Source of the DNA: Yoonia vestfoldensis | GTDB taxonomy: Bacteria; Pseudomonadota; Alphaproteobacteria; Rhodobacterales; Rhodobacteraceae | Assembly: GCF_002158905.1 (NCBI RefSeq) | Contig: NZ_CP021431.1 | Span: 3,173,501-3,237,500, forward strand | Reading direction: 5' to 3' | Length of the DNA stretch: 64,000 nt | Shown here: positions 50,809-60,434 of the stretch, one piece after another | How positions within the stretch are numbered: the stretch's first letter is position 1 | How the letters are laid out: every line of letters starts with the position of its first letter | The notes under the pieces: generated by a model | What the model saw: the letters and a program-made list of their open reading frames with translations, nothing else | The model's database searches: none | What the model was told of the DNA's origin: nothing | Translations under genes and position numbers: made by a program

Positions 50809-52107
50809 CTAATACCGGTTGGCAATCGGCAGTTCTTCGGCGGGGAACAGGCTGATCACCTCACAGCCTGTTTCGGTCACAACCACCTCTTCTTCAATCC
50901 GTGCGGCGGAGTAACCGTCGGTGGCGGGGCAATAGGTTTCCAGCGCAAAGACCATGCCAGTCTTGATTTCCATGGGGTGATCCATGCTAATTGCACGGCT
51001 GATGATGGGCCTCTCATGCAGCGCGAGGCCTAAGCCATGCCCGAATTGCAGCCCGAACGCCTGATCCTCATTGGCAAAACCAAGGCTTTCCGCCGTTGGC
51101 CAAACGGCTGCGACCTTATCCGTCGTCACACCCGGTTTGATCATCGCGATTGATGCATCGATCCATTCGCGCGCCTTGGTATAGGCATCGGTCTGCGACG
51201 GCGTTGCGCGGCCCACATTGAACGTCCGGTAATAACAAGTGCGATAGCCCTGATAACTTTGCAGGATGTCGAAAAACGCCTGGTCACCGGGGCGGATCAG
51301 CCGGTCGGTAAAGTTATGTGGATGCGGGTTACAGCGCTCACCGGAAATCGCGTTGATCGCCTCGACATCATCCGACCCCATTTCATAGAGCATCTTGTTG
51401 GACAAAGCGACGATGTCGTTTTCGCGCACGCCGGGTTTCAGCTCTTCATAGATCATGTGATAAACGCCATCGACCATCGCGGCGGCCTGCGTCAAAAGCT
51501 GGATTTCATCCCAGTTCTTGATCTCGCGCGCCGCAAGCATGATCTGCTGGCCATCGACGACATTGATGCCTTCTTCTTTCAGGGCATGGAACATCGCGGT
51601 TTCGGCATAATCTACACCTACCGGCATATCGGCCATGCCGGCATCCCGGATCAGTCCTGCGATTTGCTTGGCGTATTTCTGCATCAATCCGAATTCGGGC
51701 GGGATAGTTCCGCGCATTCCGACGACACCGGCCAGGCAATGATCAGGTTCCAGCCAGTCCGCATGGCGTTTGTGGTGCATCGCCGCCGAGCCAAAATCCC
51801 AGACATAGGGGCTATCATCGCCCGTCAGTAGACAGAAGCGGCACATCTTGTCCCGTTCCCATTCGCCGATCTTGGTCGCGGACACATAACGGATGTTGTT
51901 CACATCGAACAGCAACAGCGTACCCGCGTTGGACGCCTGCAAGGCCTGCCGAGTGCGGGCGAGACGGTAGCGGCGCAGACGGTCGTGGTCGATGCGGCGT
52001 TCAAAATCCACCGTGGTATGGCCCCAAGCGGGCAAACGTTCGCGCCATTCCCAGTTGGGTTCGAGGTCTTGCGGGGTCAAAAGGTTCGGCATCAGGGCGC
52101 GGGACAT
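50809..52107 (-). CDS. M24-fold (creatinase/aminopeptidase P-like) protein
   Basis: This 432-residue pita-bread-fold protein matches aminopeptidase P/creatinase/ectoine-hydrolase-type enzymes. Metal-ligand positions: Asp280 in QAFFDILQSYQGYRTCYY, His357 in FGLQFGHGLGL, Glu390 in VFALETYCP and Glu in the ARIEEEVVV block. The second Asp of the usual Asp-x10-Asp pair is Cys291. It may therefore bind one metal or none, as in creatinase. The substrate is unknown; it sits in the dehydrogenase-complex operon, so it may hydrolyse a C-N bond upstream of the ketone/aldehyde step. Confidence 0.8.
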   Translation of the reverse strand: MSRALMPNLLTPQDLEPNWEWRERLPAWGHTTVDFERRIDHDRLRRYRLARTRQALQASNAGTLLLFDVNNIRYVSATKIGEWERDKMCRFCLLTGDDSPYVWDFGSAAMHHKRHADWLEPDHCLAGVVGMRGTIPPEFGLMQKYAKQIAGLIRDAGMADMPVGVDYAETAMFHALKEEGINVVDGQQIMLAAREIKNWDEIQLLTQAAAMVDGVYHMIYEELKPGVRENDIVALSNKMLYEMGSDDVEAINAISGERCNPHPHNFTDRLIRPGDQAFFDILQSYQGYRTCYYRTFNVGRATPSQTDAYTKAREWIDASIAMIKPGVTTDKVAAVWPTAESLGFANEDQAFGLQFGHGLGLALHERPIISRAISMDHPMEIKTGMVFALETYCPATDGYSAARIEEEVVVTETGCEVISLFPAEELPIANRY

Positions 52108-52171
52108 GGCTTACTCCTTCATGGTGCAGGAAGCGCACCAATGTTTCTTGAAAAAATGTATGAAAATCAGG

Positions 52172-52981
52172 CTACTGGATGCACCAGCCGCCATCGATAT
52201 GGATCATCTGGCCGGTCATGTAATCGCTGTCATCGCTGACGAGGAAAGACGCAGTGCCGGTGATGTCGCGGGGATAGGAGACGCGTTTGATATGCAGCGC
52301 ATCGCGCACGATATCATCATAGGCCTGACCTTCGTGATCCTTGAAGCCGATTTCGACCAGATCCTTGTCCAGCTGCTCCCACAGCGGCGTGACCACCACC
52401 CCCGGTGCATAGCCGTTGACGGTGATGTTGTGTTCGGCCAGCCCAATGGCCCCGCAATGGGTCAGTGCCAAACAGCCGTATTTCGAGGTGCAATAGACCG
52501 TCACATCGACCAGCGGTTTGCGTGACGCGATGGAACCCACATTGATCAGCTTATAGGGATGATCCGGCATCGGCCCCTGCGCGATCATCTGGCGGGCGGT
52601 TTCCTGCATGCCAAGCCACATAGCCTTGGTGTTGACGTTCATGATCAGGTCCCAGTTATCCTCATCAATATCCATGAAGAAACGGGGCTTGTTCAGGCCG
52701 GCGTTAAAGACGCCAACATTGATCGATCCGAAAGCATCGACCGTTGCTGCAACGGCGGCGGCGTTATCAGCGCGTTTGGTCACATCCATATGCACCGCAA
52801 TCGCGCGGCCGTTGCCTGCGGCGTTGATCTTGTCGGCGACGGCTTGTGCGGCGTCCAGATCCAGATCGCCAAGGCAGATGTTCGCGCCTTGGGCGGCAAA
52901 GCTTTCGGCATTGGCCGCCCCCATGCCGCGACCGGCACCGGTGATCAGGATGTTTTTTCCGTTAAGGCGATTGGGGTCCAT
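52172..52981 (-). CDS. SDR family oxidoreductase
   Basis: This 269-residue classical SDR has TGAGRGMG near residue 15, the FNAG (NNAG equivalent) region, Ser in VGSIASRKP and Tyr-x3-Lys in YCTSKYG. It ends GWCIQ. It is the first metabolic gene after the regulator, 20 bases downstream, and probably oxidises the imported polyol or hydroxy compound to a ketone. Confidence 0.86.
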   Translation of the reverse strand: MDPNRLNGKNILITGAGRGMGAANAESFAAQGANICLGDLDLDAAQAVADKINAAGNGRAIAVHMDVTKRADNAAAVAATVDAFGSINVGVFNAGLNKPRFFMDIDEDNWDLIMNVNTKAMWLGMQETARQMIAQGPMPDHPYKLINVGSIASRKPLVDVTVYCTSKYGCLALTHCGAIGLAEHNITVNGYAPGVVVTPLWEQLDKDLVEIGFKDHEGQAYDDIVRDALHIKRVSYPRDITGTASFLVSDDSDYMTGQMIHIDGGWCIQ

Positions 52982-53001
52982 GGTTTCCTCCCTTGGGTAT
53001 T

Positions 53002-54819
53002 CTATTGTCGTAAAATCTGTTCGGCGCGGGCCTGCACCCGGTCGAGCGCGTGACGCGGGCTGACGATCCCGCGCAGCATGTCGTGCAATTCATGGCCACA
53101 GATGTTGATGATCTGCGACACCTGCGGAATCGGCGGGCGCGGCCAGAATTGCAGCTCGTCGCGCCATGACATCTGGTCAAGCAGGCCAAAGATCGGCGAC
53201 AGCCGCCGCACTTCGGGGTCGGCACCGACGGAATAGCGCGGTTCGGTCCGGCTACCGTTCTGTGCGTAAAGCTTCTGCGCACCGGGCGAGGTAAAGGACA
53301 CCAGCGCCTCGACCGTGTCATCGATTCGCTCGTCGGGCAGGTTGGTCGGCACGCACAGCACATAGCCGCCCACCGGCGCAATCGGTGCGCCTTGTGGTCC
53401 GTGCGGATGCACCAAATAGCCAGTATTGCCATGCGCGGGGCTGTTTTGGTCCAGCTCGAAATAGGGGGCCAGCAGGGTATAGCCATAGGCCATCGCGACA
53501 TGGCCCGCGCCGTAGGGGCGCACGCGTTCGTACCACGACATCGACAGGATATCGGGGGGGGAATAATCCATCAGCTGCATCAGGTAATCGGCGGCTTCCA
53601 GCGCGCGGTCGGTGTTCAGCGTGGGGGTGAACCCGCCTTTGGCGAGATTGTCCGTATCGAACCCGCCTGCAATTTTCGGGATGTCGATGATCGGCTGCCC
53701 AAAGGCCGCGCAGGTCATCATGAACGTATGCCCCAATGCGGTGCCGCGTGCCGCGTTCCATGCCACGCCGTACCGTCCGCGCTGGGGATTGTGGAAATGG
53801 CGCGCGGCATCGATAACACCGGCGGTCGTGGTCGGCGGTTCTATGGCCTCGTTGGCAAACCAGTCCTTACGGAAGAACAACAGCTCCGGCGTCGTCTGGC
53901 TGGGCACGCCGTAGGGGCGCCCGCCCCAATGCGCGGCGCGCCAGCCCGCGGTGTGGAAATCCGCGGGATCAAGGCGGGCGATATCCATCACCTCATCCAA
54001 AGGCCGGATCACGCCTTTTTCTACGAATTCTCCGACCCAAGGCAGATCGATCGCGATCAAGTCATAGCGGCTTTTGGGCCGTTCAGCGTTGCGCAAAGCC
54101 TCTTCGCGCAGCCGGTCGATGGAAAAGGCGCGCTGGTGGATATTGGTGCCGACGATCTGTTCGAACTGGCGCTTGAGCCCTTCCATGACCATGAAGGTCG
54201 GATCACCATGGACAAGGATGCGCAAACCGCCCGACAGCTTGAGGGGTTGGGCAAGTGCCGACAGGGGCGGGATCGCCGCGCGCCCGGGTTGGTAAGAACC
54301 GCCGAAGTAATAGTCGGTGGTTTCGGGCGACGGGTCCATCACCTCGAACGAGGCGCGCACCAGCCGGTCGATCCGGTCAGCCAGCTGGCTAAACCCTTCC
54401 AGCAGGTCGGAACTGGGATGCAGGGAAAAGCTTTTGCCGGTCTTGGTGCGCGCACGCCGTTCGATCAGCCCGGCATCCTGAATCTCGGCCAGTTTGCGGG
54501 TTGCAGTCGCATAGGGCACCCCCGCCGCCGACACCATCGACGAAGGCGAGACGATCCGCCCTGCCGAATGGCTTTGCAGCAGATGCAGGATCATGTTCAA
54601 ATGCGGGTTGGCGGTATTGGGATCGATGGCATTGTCGATCTCCATCGTCAGATTGGATAAAAACTGCGTCAGACGGTCCAGATCGGCGGCAGGCATCACA
54701 CCAGACAGACCCGCAGACCCGACGGGGACTGCATGTCCAGAATGAATATTTCGTGCGACGCTCTGTTGCATTGGACCTGGGTTCTGTGGGGCGGCGGACC
54801 GCCTGCGTGGCTGTTTCAT
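53002..54819 (-). CDS. Regulator: winged helix fused to a solute-binding-protein domain
   Basis: The 605-residue protein has no signal peptide and starts with basic residues. Residues about 70-140 form a winged helix-turn-helix (HLNMILHLLQSHSAGRIVSP, SMVSAAGVPYATATRKLAEI, DAGLIERRARTKTGK). Residues about 190-600 match family 1 extracellular solute-binding proteins (sugar ABC type; WGGRPYGVPSQTTPELLFFR, GAGHVAMAYGYTLLAPYFEL). The natural reading is a cytosolic transcription factor that senses a carbohydrate-like ligand with a binding-protein fold. It is divergent from the Rbs-type transporter and upstream of the SDR operon. LacI-type fusions to periplasmic-type folds are common, but this combination with a type II fold is unusual. 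Confidence 0.8.
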   Translation of the reverse strand: MKQPRRRSAAPQNPGPMQQSVARNIHSGHAVPVGSAGLSGVMPAADLDRLTQFLSNLTMEIDNAIDPNTANPHLNMILHLLQSHSAGRIVSPSSMVSAAGVPYATATRKLAEIQDAGLIERRARTKTGKSFSLHPSSDLLEGFSQLADRIDRLVRASFEVMDPSPETTDYYFGGSYQPGRAAIPPLSALAQPLKLSGGLRILVHGDPTFMVMEGLKRQFEQIVGTNIHQRAFSIDRLREEALRNAERPKSRYDLIAIDLPWVGEFVEKGVIRPLDEVMDIARLDPADFHTAGWRAAHWGGRPYGVPSQTTPELLFFRKDWFANEAIEPPTTTAGVIDAARHFHNPQRGRYGVAWNAARGTALGHTFMMTCAAFGQPIIDIPKIAGGFDTDNLAKGGFTPTLNTDRALEAADYLMQLMDYSPPDILSMSWYERVRPYGAGHVAMAYGYTLLAPYFELDQNSPAHGNTGYLVHPHGPQGAPIAPVGGYVLCVPTNLPDERIDDTVEALVSFTSPGAQKLYAQNGSRTEPRYSVGADPEVRRLSPIFGLLDQMSWRDELQFWPRPPIPQVSQIINICGHELHDMLRGIVSPRHALDRVQARAEQILRQ

Positions 54820-54871
54820 GTTCTTCCCTTTGCAAATGAGCCAAAATGATCAGGGGTGATATTGGCATAAA

Positions 54872-54898
54872 ATCCATAATGGATAAAATTATATCCCA
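54872..54898. promoter_or_regulatory. Operator-like palindromes between regulator and sugar transporter
   Basis: ATCCAT-A-ATGGAT (54872-54884) is an inverted repeat. Its right arm also pairs with TATCCCAT further on (ATGGATA, 6-base spacer, TATCC-CAT). The repeats lie in the 209-base divergent region and would suit binding of the winged-helix regulator. Confidence 0.5.
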
Positions 54899-55028
54899 TT
54901 TGAATAATATTTCTGGGTCTTTTCATCTGGGAATCACGCTTTTTGACGGGGTCGGCTAGACGGGGCATAGTCCCAAGGCAGGGAGGTTGCCTTTAGTCGG
55001 AACACAGTGATCCACGGGAGGATTTAGA

Positions 55029-55979
55029 ATGAAAATGACAATCACCGCAGCGCTTGCCTGTTCCACCGCCATGTTCGGTGCGGCGGCTGCTGCCCAGACC
55101 ATGACGGTCGGCATTACCCAGAACAACGTGGGCGTCGACAGCTATCAGACGACCTATGAGCGCGCCTTTATCGCCGCCGCCGAGGCCAACCCCGATGTCA
55201 ACGCCATCGTGCTAGACGCGGGAGGTGATGTTGCGCGCCAATTGGCGCAGATGGAAGATCTGATCCAGCAGCAGGTCGATGCCATCATCATCTGGCCCAC
55301 CAATGGCGAAGCCGTGATCCCCGCCGTGCGCCGTGCGCATAACGCAGGCATCCCTGTCGTCGTGACCAATTCGAATATCGCCGAACAGGGGTTCGATTTC
55401 ATCCGGTCGTTTTCCGGCCCCGACAATGTGACCCAAGGGTCGCGCTCTGCCGAAATCATGTGCGAACGCTTTACCGCGCTGGGTATTCAGGACGAGGCCC
55501 GCGTTGTGCAGATTTCCGGCCAACCCGGGTATACCACCGCGATCGAACGCCAGCAGGGTTTCGATGATCGTCTGCCAGAGGTTTGCCCCAACGTGACGCT
55601 GGTGGAAACCCAGCCAGGTGACTGGAACCGCGAAAAATCCCAGCAGGTAATGGAAGCGTTCCTGATCAAGTATGACGATATCGACGGTGTCTATTCCGGC
55701 GATGACAACATGGGCATTGGCGCGCTGAACGCGGCGCGTGCGGCTGGTCGTGAAGGGATCGTTTTTGTCGGTGCCACGAACTTTGCCGTGGGCTATGATG
55801 CGATGGCCGAAGGCGATTACTGGGGGTCGATCTATCAATCCCCCGTCGATGATGCCGAAGCGGCGCTGCAAACCGCCATCGACATCCTGAACGGCGAAGA
55901 CGTGCCGTTCCTGAATTACTTCGACACCCCCAAGATCACGCAAACCAACATGGACGAATACACCAAGCCCGTGTTCTGA
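55029..55979 (+). CDS. Rbs-type sugar-binding periplasmic protein
   Basis: This 316-residue periplasmic binding protein of the ribose/rhizopine group has a signal peptide (MKMTITAALACSTAMFGAAA) and a peripla_BP_4-type domain (NPDVNAIVLDAGGDVARQLA, VDAIIIWPTNGEAVIPAV). It is first in a four-gene transporter operon, preceded by GGGAGGATTTAG. The ligand is probably a sugar, polyol or cyclitol. Confidence 0.87.
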   Translation: MKMTITAALACSTAMFGAAAAAQTMTVGITQNNVGVDSYQTTYERAFIAAAEANPDVNAIVLDAGGDVARQLAQMEDLIQQQVDAIIIWPTNGEAVIPAVRRAHNAGIPVVVTNSNIAEQGFDFIRSFSGPDNVTQGSRSAEIMCERFTALGIQDEARVVQISGQPGYTTAIERQQGFDDRLPEVCPNVTLVETQPGDWNREKSQQVMEAFLIKYDDIDGVYSGDDNMGIGALNAARAAGREGIVFVGATNFAVGYDAMAEGDYWGSIYQSPVDDAEAALQTAIDILNGEDVPFLNYFDTPKITQTNMDEYTKPVF

Positions 55980-56101
55980 TCTCTCCCCCAGAGATCGCGC
56001 GGGGCGGGTTTGTCCGCCCTGCGCGCTTTATGTGATACCTTTTGCAGGTGGCAGGTGGGAACGCATCCCACCTTTGCCTGACGCAACCACTGTTTTGGGG
56101 G

Positions 56102-57085
56102 ATGGAAATGATGTCCAGCATGACACGACAGACTCTCGGCACGTTACTGGCCAAACAGGGAATCCTGATTGCCTTCGTGCTGTTCATGATCGTTTTTGCC
56201 ATCGCCAACCAACGTTTTATCGCGATGGACAATATCCTTGGCGTGGTGCGGTCATCCGCGATCATCGGGGTGATGGCGCTGGGTGTCACCTTTGTGGTGA
56301 TCGGCGGCAATCTGGATCTATCGGTGGGGTCGATGATGTCGTTTTCCACCATTGTCGTGCTGGACCTGCATGACAAGATCGGCCCTGCGATGGCGATCCC
56401 CGCCATGTTCGCGCTGACCCTGCTTTTGGGCGCATTCATCGGGTTTCTGGTCGGGTATCTCAAGCTGAATTCCCTGATCGTCACCTTGGGCATGCTGTCG
56501 GCCATCCACGGTCTGACGCTAACATGGTCGGGCGGCAAGAACATGGATATTGCCGACAAATCCGGCACATGGTTTTCGTTTTTCGGTCAGGACCGGGTGC
56601 TGGGCATCCCCGTGCCGATCCTGATCTTCGCCTTGCTCGCGGTGCTGCTCAGCCTGCTGTTATCCAAGACAGCCTTTGGCCGGCAGGTCTATGCGGTCGG
56701 CGGCAACGGGCAGGCGGCGACGTTTTCGGGCATCCCGCGCGCGCGGGTCGTGTTCATGACCTATCTGGTGTCGTCTTTCTGCGTGGCGGTGGCGGGGCTG
56801 TTGCAGGCCAGCCGCAGCCTTGGCAGCCAGAATACTGTGGGTCAGGGGCAGGAACTGGTCGTGTTGGCGGCAGTCATTCTGGGGGGCGCGTCCTTGCTGG
56901 GCGGGTCCGGCACCGTGTTCAAGACGGTGATCGGTGTGCTGATCCTGGGGTTCATCCAGAACGGGCTTCTGTTAATGGGCCTCGATTTCTACGTTCAATA
57001 CATGGTCACATGGGCGATCATTATTCTGGCCGTCTGGCTGGATGTCGCGGCCAAGCGGGGCCATCTGTGGTCCCCCATCGCGTAA
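56102..57085 (+). CDS. Rbs-type sugar permease 1
   Basis: This RbsC-family permease of about 327 residues has eight to ten hydrophobic helices and the family motifs VIGGNLDLSVGS and GLLQASRSLGSQNTVGQG. Start is ATG 56102 or 56108, both just after a G-rich stretch; the longer frame from 56042 has no similarity at its N-terminus. Two different permease genes in the operon suggest a heterodimeric channel. Confidence 0.85.
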   Translation: MEMMSSMTRQTLGTLLAKQGILIAFVLFMIVFAIANQRFIAMDNILGVVRSSAIIGVMALGVTFVVIGGNLDLSVGSMMSFSTIVVLDLHDKIGPAMAIPAMFALTLLLGAFIGFLVGYLKLNSLIVTLGMLSAIHGLTLTWSGGKNMDIADKSGTWFSFFGQDRVLGIPVPILIFALLAVLLSLLLSKTAFGRQVYAVGGNGQAATFSGIPRARVVFMTYLVSSFCVAVAGLLQASRSLGSQNTVGQGQELVVLAAVILGGASLLGGSGTVFKTVIGVLILGFIQNGLLLMGLDFYVQYMVTWAIIILAVWLDVAAKRGHLWSPIA

Positions 57086-57097
57086 GGGGAGGCTGCT

Positions 57098-58099
57098 ATG
57101 ACAAGCCAAAACCGCAGGGACCTGATCAAGCAAGGCGGCATCTGGGTCTTTATCGTTGCGGAACTCGCGTTCTTTTCCATCGCCGGCAATTATCTGTCGG
57201 CATCGGATCAAGCCTTCATGGATTTCGACAACATGCTGTTGTTGCTGAAACAATCCGCGCCCATCGGGATCATCGCGCTGGGCATGACGATCATCATGAT
57301 CAACGGCAATATCGATCTGAGCGTGGGGGCGACCTTTGCCTTGGCGGCGATCGTTCTGCTGGACAGTATGACCTGGCCCTTCATGCAGGAGCTGGGCGAT
57401 TGGGCGATCCCGCTGGCTTGGGGCTTTGCGCTGACGACGGGGGTCGTGCTGGGGGCCATCAACGGGTTGATCGTGTGGAAAACCGGCGTCGATGCCTTCA
57501 TTGTCACGCTGGGGTCAATGCTGGGCTTTCGCGGGCTGGTATTCATGTATAACGGCGAACAGCCGACCAGCCATCTGAACTGGACACTTGTGGATTTTGC
57601 CGAGGCGCAGTTTCTGGGCCTGCATACTGCGTCATGGTTCCTGCTGGGGGCAGCGCTTGTATTGTGGTGGATCACGACGCGCACCAACCATGGTCGCAAC
57701 GCCTATGCCATCGGCAACAACCGCGATGCGGCGGTGAATGCCGGCATCCGTGTCGGGCCGCATATCATGTGGAATTTCATGCTGATCGGATTTCTTGCCG
57801 CGCTATCGGCTGCCGTGTTTTATTCCGAAAGCGGATCGGTGAACCCTAATGACGGGATGCTGTACGAACTGTGGGCGATCACCGCCGTCGTGCTGGGCGG
57901 GACCAAGCTGGCGGGGGGGTACGGGTCAATCATCGGCACCCTTGGCGGGGTCATCGCCATTCAACTGCTGCGCAAAGGGTTGGGCCATATTGGAGCCGAT
58001 ACCCAGACAGTGAACCTTGTCATCGGCCTGATCCTGATCGCCGTACTGGTGCTGGACCGGCATCTGAACCGGCAGGGCAAAGAGGAGCTGAAGATATGA
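57098..58099 (+). CDS. Rbs-type sugar permease 2
   Basis: This 333-residue RbsC-family permease carries IMINGNIDLSVGATFALAAI and an ABC-transporter-contact region further on (VLGGTKLAGGYGSIIGTLGG). It lies 12 bases after permease 1 and its stop overlaps the ATPase start by four bases. The paired-permease arrangement is known for some rhizopine/xylose-type systems. Confidence 0.86.
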   Translation: MTSQNRRDLIKQGGIWVFIVAELAFFSIAGNYLSASDQAFMDFDNMLLLLKQSAPIGIIALGMTIIMINGNIDLSVGATFALAAIVLLDSMTWPFMQELGDWAIPLAWGFALTTGVVLGAINGLIVWKTGVDAFIVTLGSMLGFRGLVFMYNGEQPTSHLNWTLVDFAEAQFLGLHTASWFLLGAALVLWWITTRTNHGRNAYAIGNNRDAAVNAGIRVGPHIMWNFMLIGFLAALSAAVFYSESGSVNPNDGMLYELWAITAVVLGGTKLAGGYGSIIGTLGGVIAIQLLRKGLGHIGADTQTVNLVIGLILIAVLVLDRHLNRQGKEELKI

Positions 58100-59619
58100 C
58101 CAACCCCAAACCCGCCCTGCGGTTAGAAGGCATCGTCAAAGCCTTCCCCGGCGTGCGCGCGCTGGATGGTGTGTCCTTCGATCTGCGCCCGGGCGAGGTA
58201 CATGCGTTGATGGGCGAAAACGGTGCCGGAAAATCTACCTTGATGAAGGTGTTGGGTGGTGTTCTTGCCCCGAATGCAGGGCAGATTTTTATCGGTGATG
58301 ATCCGGTCGTCATGACATCGCCCAAACAGGCCAAGGCGATGGGAGTGATGTTCATCCATCAGGAACTGAGCCTTGCGGATGAACTCAGCGTAGCGGAGAA
58401 TATCTTTCTGGGGGAATTGCCTCTCAAATCCTTCGGGCGCGTGGACTGGGATAAGCTCTATGCTGCGACAGACCGTATCCTTGAGACCTTGAACGTCAGT
58501 TTTGACGCGAAAACCCGTGTGGGCGATCTATCGATCGCCAACCAGCAGATGGTCGAGATCGGGCGCGCCCTGACGGTCGATCCGCGTGCGGTGATCTTCG
58601 ATGAACCCACGGCATCGCTGACAGATGCGGAAAAGATCGTTTTGTTCAACGTGATCAGCGATCTGCAAGCGCGTGGTGTCGGGATCATTTATATTTCGCA
58701 CAGGATGGAAGAAATTTTCAAGATCACCGACCGGATCAGCGTGCTGCGCGATGGACAATATCGCGGCACGTTGCACACGGCGGACACGAATGAGGATGAG
58801 GTCACGCAGCTGATGATCGGGCGCAGCCTTGATCTATCCCGCAACGCCAGCCACCACCAGATGGGCGACACCGCACTCGAGGTACGCAATCTCAGCTGTG
58901 GACGCTTGTTCGACGACATCAGCTTTGCTGTCCGTAAAGGTGAAGTACTGGGCTTTTACGGCCTCGTCGGTGCCGGCCGAACCGAAATTGCCGAAACCAT
59001 TTTTGGCCTCCGGACGCCCTCTGCCGGACAGATCCTTTTTAACGGGCAGGAGGTGCAAATCACATCTCCCATCGACGCGATCCGCTTGGGCATTTCACTC
59101 GTGCCCGAGGATCGCAAGGATCAGGGTCTGGTGCTGGGGATGAACTGCAAAGACAACATGTCGCTGCCACAGGTGGGCCGCCTGACCAAGGGGCCTTTCG
59201 TCAACCACAACGCCGAAATCGCGATTTTTGACAAATACCGCGAGAAACTCGACATCCGTACGCCGGGCTGGCGGCAGGCCGTCGGCAACCTGTCGGGGGG
59301 TAACCAGCAGAAAATCGTGATCGGCAAATGGTTGTCGATGCACCCCGAGGTGCTGATCGTGGATGAACCGACACGCGGGATCGACGTGGGTTCCAAATCT
59401 GAGATCCACAATCTGATCCGAGATCTGGCCGCCCAAGGCTTTGCCGTGATCGTGATCAGCTCGGAAATGCCAGAGGTTTTGCATGTCTCGGACAGGATCG
59501 TCGCGATGTTCGCAGGAAAGGTCATGCGAGAGCTGAGTGCCGCGGAGGTGACCGAGGACAATTTGATTCAGGCGATCTCTGGCATTAAACAAGATGATCA
59601 GAGATCACAACGCCGCTGA
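58096..59619 (+). CDS. Rbs-type double ATPase
   Basis: This 507-residue sugar-ABC ATPase has two nucleotide-binding domains: Walker A GENGAGKST and Walker B AVIFDEPTASL in the first; in the second a degenerate Walker A GLVGAGRTE, LSGGNQQKIVIGKW and VLIVDEPTRGID. ATG 58096 overlaps the permease 2 stop. It is the last gene of the operon; no clear terminator stem was seen after it. Confidence 0.88.
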   Translation: MTNPKPALRLEGIVKAFPGVRALDGVSFDLRPGEVHALMGENGAGKSTLMKVLGGVLAPNAGQIFIGDDPVVMTSPKQAKAMGVMFIHQELSLADELSVAENIFLGELPLKSFGRVDWDKLYAATDRILETLNVSFDAKTRVGDLSIANQQMVEIGRALTVDPRAVIFDEPTASLTDAEKIVLFNVISDLQARGVGIIYISHRMEEIFKITDRISVLRDGQYRGTLHTADTNEDEVTQLMIGRSLDLSRNASHHQMGDTALEVRNLSCGRLFDDISFAVRKGEVLGFYGLVGAGRTEIAETIFGLRTPSAGQILFNGQEVQITSPIDAIRLGISLVPEDRKDQGLVLGMNCKDNMSLPQVGRLTKGPFVNHNAEIAIFDKYREKLDIRTPGWRQAVGNLSGGNQQKIVIGKWLSMHPEVLIVDEPTRGIDVGSKSEIHNLIRDLAAQGFAVIVISSEMPEVLHVSDRIVAMFAGKVMRELSAAEVTEDNLIQAISGIKQDDQRSQRR

Positions 59620-59722
59620 CCTGCGATCAAATTTCGATCCATCCCGTTATAGAAGCTGACCTGCCCCCCGAAACTTCCCTCACTTTGATGTAGAGTTTGC
59701 TCAACCTCCGAACGAGCAAACA

Positions 59723-60014
59723 ATGGGACAGAGACGCTTTACCGCAGCCCAGACAATCGGGCTGATCAAAGAGCAATAAGCTGTATCGTCTCTACACCGA
59801 GGAAAAGTAGGCGTCAGGCGGCGAAGACGCCGTAAACGCGTGCGCGGATCAAGAACACCGGTGCCCAGAGCATTGCGTCCTGGCGAGCGTTGGTCGCTGG
59901 ATTTTGTGTCTGACACGAATGGTGCATCACACAAGCCTCGCTGGCCTGACACCAGCAGAATATGCTAATCGGTCAAAGGAAGACCAAAACCTGAACAGAG
60001 CTAACCTAAATTAG
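59723..60014 (+). pseudogene. IS3-family remnant, internally deleted
   Basis: Pieces of an IS3 element follow each other in different frames: orfA start (MGQRRFTAAQTIGLIKEQ), an orfB middle (PGERWSLDFVSDTNGASHK) and the orfB end (LAGLTPAEYANRSKEDQNLN). Most of orfA and the catalytic core are deleted. It lies at the right end of the island, where an integrase gene might once have been. Flanking 59620-59722 and 60015-60097 hold nothing else that I recognise. Confidence 0.65.
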
Positions 60015-60097
60015 CGGACTCATTGGGGAGCAGGTCAAACAGTACTGAGTTTGGCTTGGTTGCTTCCACAGTGCTTCCAGTGGGGAATTGGGAACGC

Positions 60098-60119
60098 AAA
60101 AAGCGCCCCGTGGGGCGCT
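60098..60119 (-). terminator. Rho-independent terminator of the rRNA operon
   Basis: On the minus strand AGCGCCCC and GGGGCGCT (60102-60109 with 60112-60119) form an 8-base stem followed by T5 (A5 at 60098-60102). It lies 27 bases beyond the 3' end of tRNA-fMet. Confidence 0.8.
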
Positions 60120-60140
60120 GTGGTGTTGTGGTTGTTGGCG

Positions 60141-60222
<82 letters not shown>

Positions 60223-60304
60223 CCATTTATGGCGCACCTAATCTGATTAGGTGCATCGTAAGAGAGATACGCTTGCTGTGTGGCAAGCATGACGTTGTTT
60301 ATTA

Positions 60305-60420
60305 GGTTTGGCAGTGACTTACTCTCCCACGTCTTAAGACGCAGTACCATCAGCGCTGCGGCACTTAACTGCCGAGTTCGGGATGGGATCGGGTGTTTTG
60401 CTCGCGCTATGACCACCAAA
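60305..60420 (-). rRNA. rrf: 5S ribosomal RNA
   Basis: On the minus strand it starts TTTGGTGGTCATAGCGCGAG and ends near AGTCACTGCCAAACC, about 116 bases, with complementary ends forming helix I. It lies about 230 bases downstream of 23S. Confidence 0.92.
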
Positions 60421-60434
60421 CCAAAAAAACAACG

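Noticed and set aside
50809..52107. DMSP lyase DddP
   Set aside because: DddP is an M24-fold roseobacter protein, but this one lacks the overall DddP sequence character and one of its metal-binding Asp residues, and the neighbours do not point to DMSP.
54820..55028. A riboswitch or small RNA in the regulator-transporter gap
   Set aside because: I saw only short AT-rich palindromes, better explained as operators; no conserved riboswitch core was recognised.
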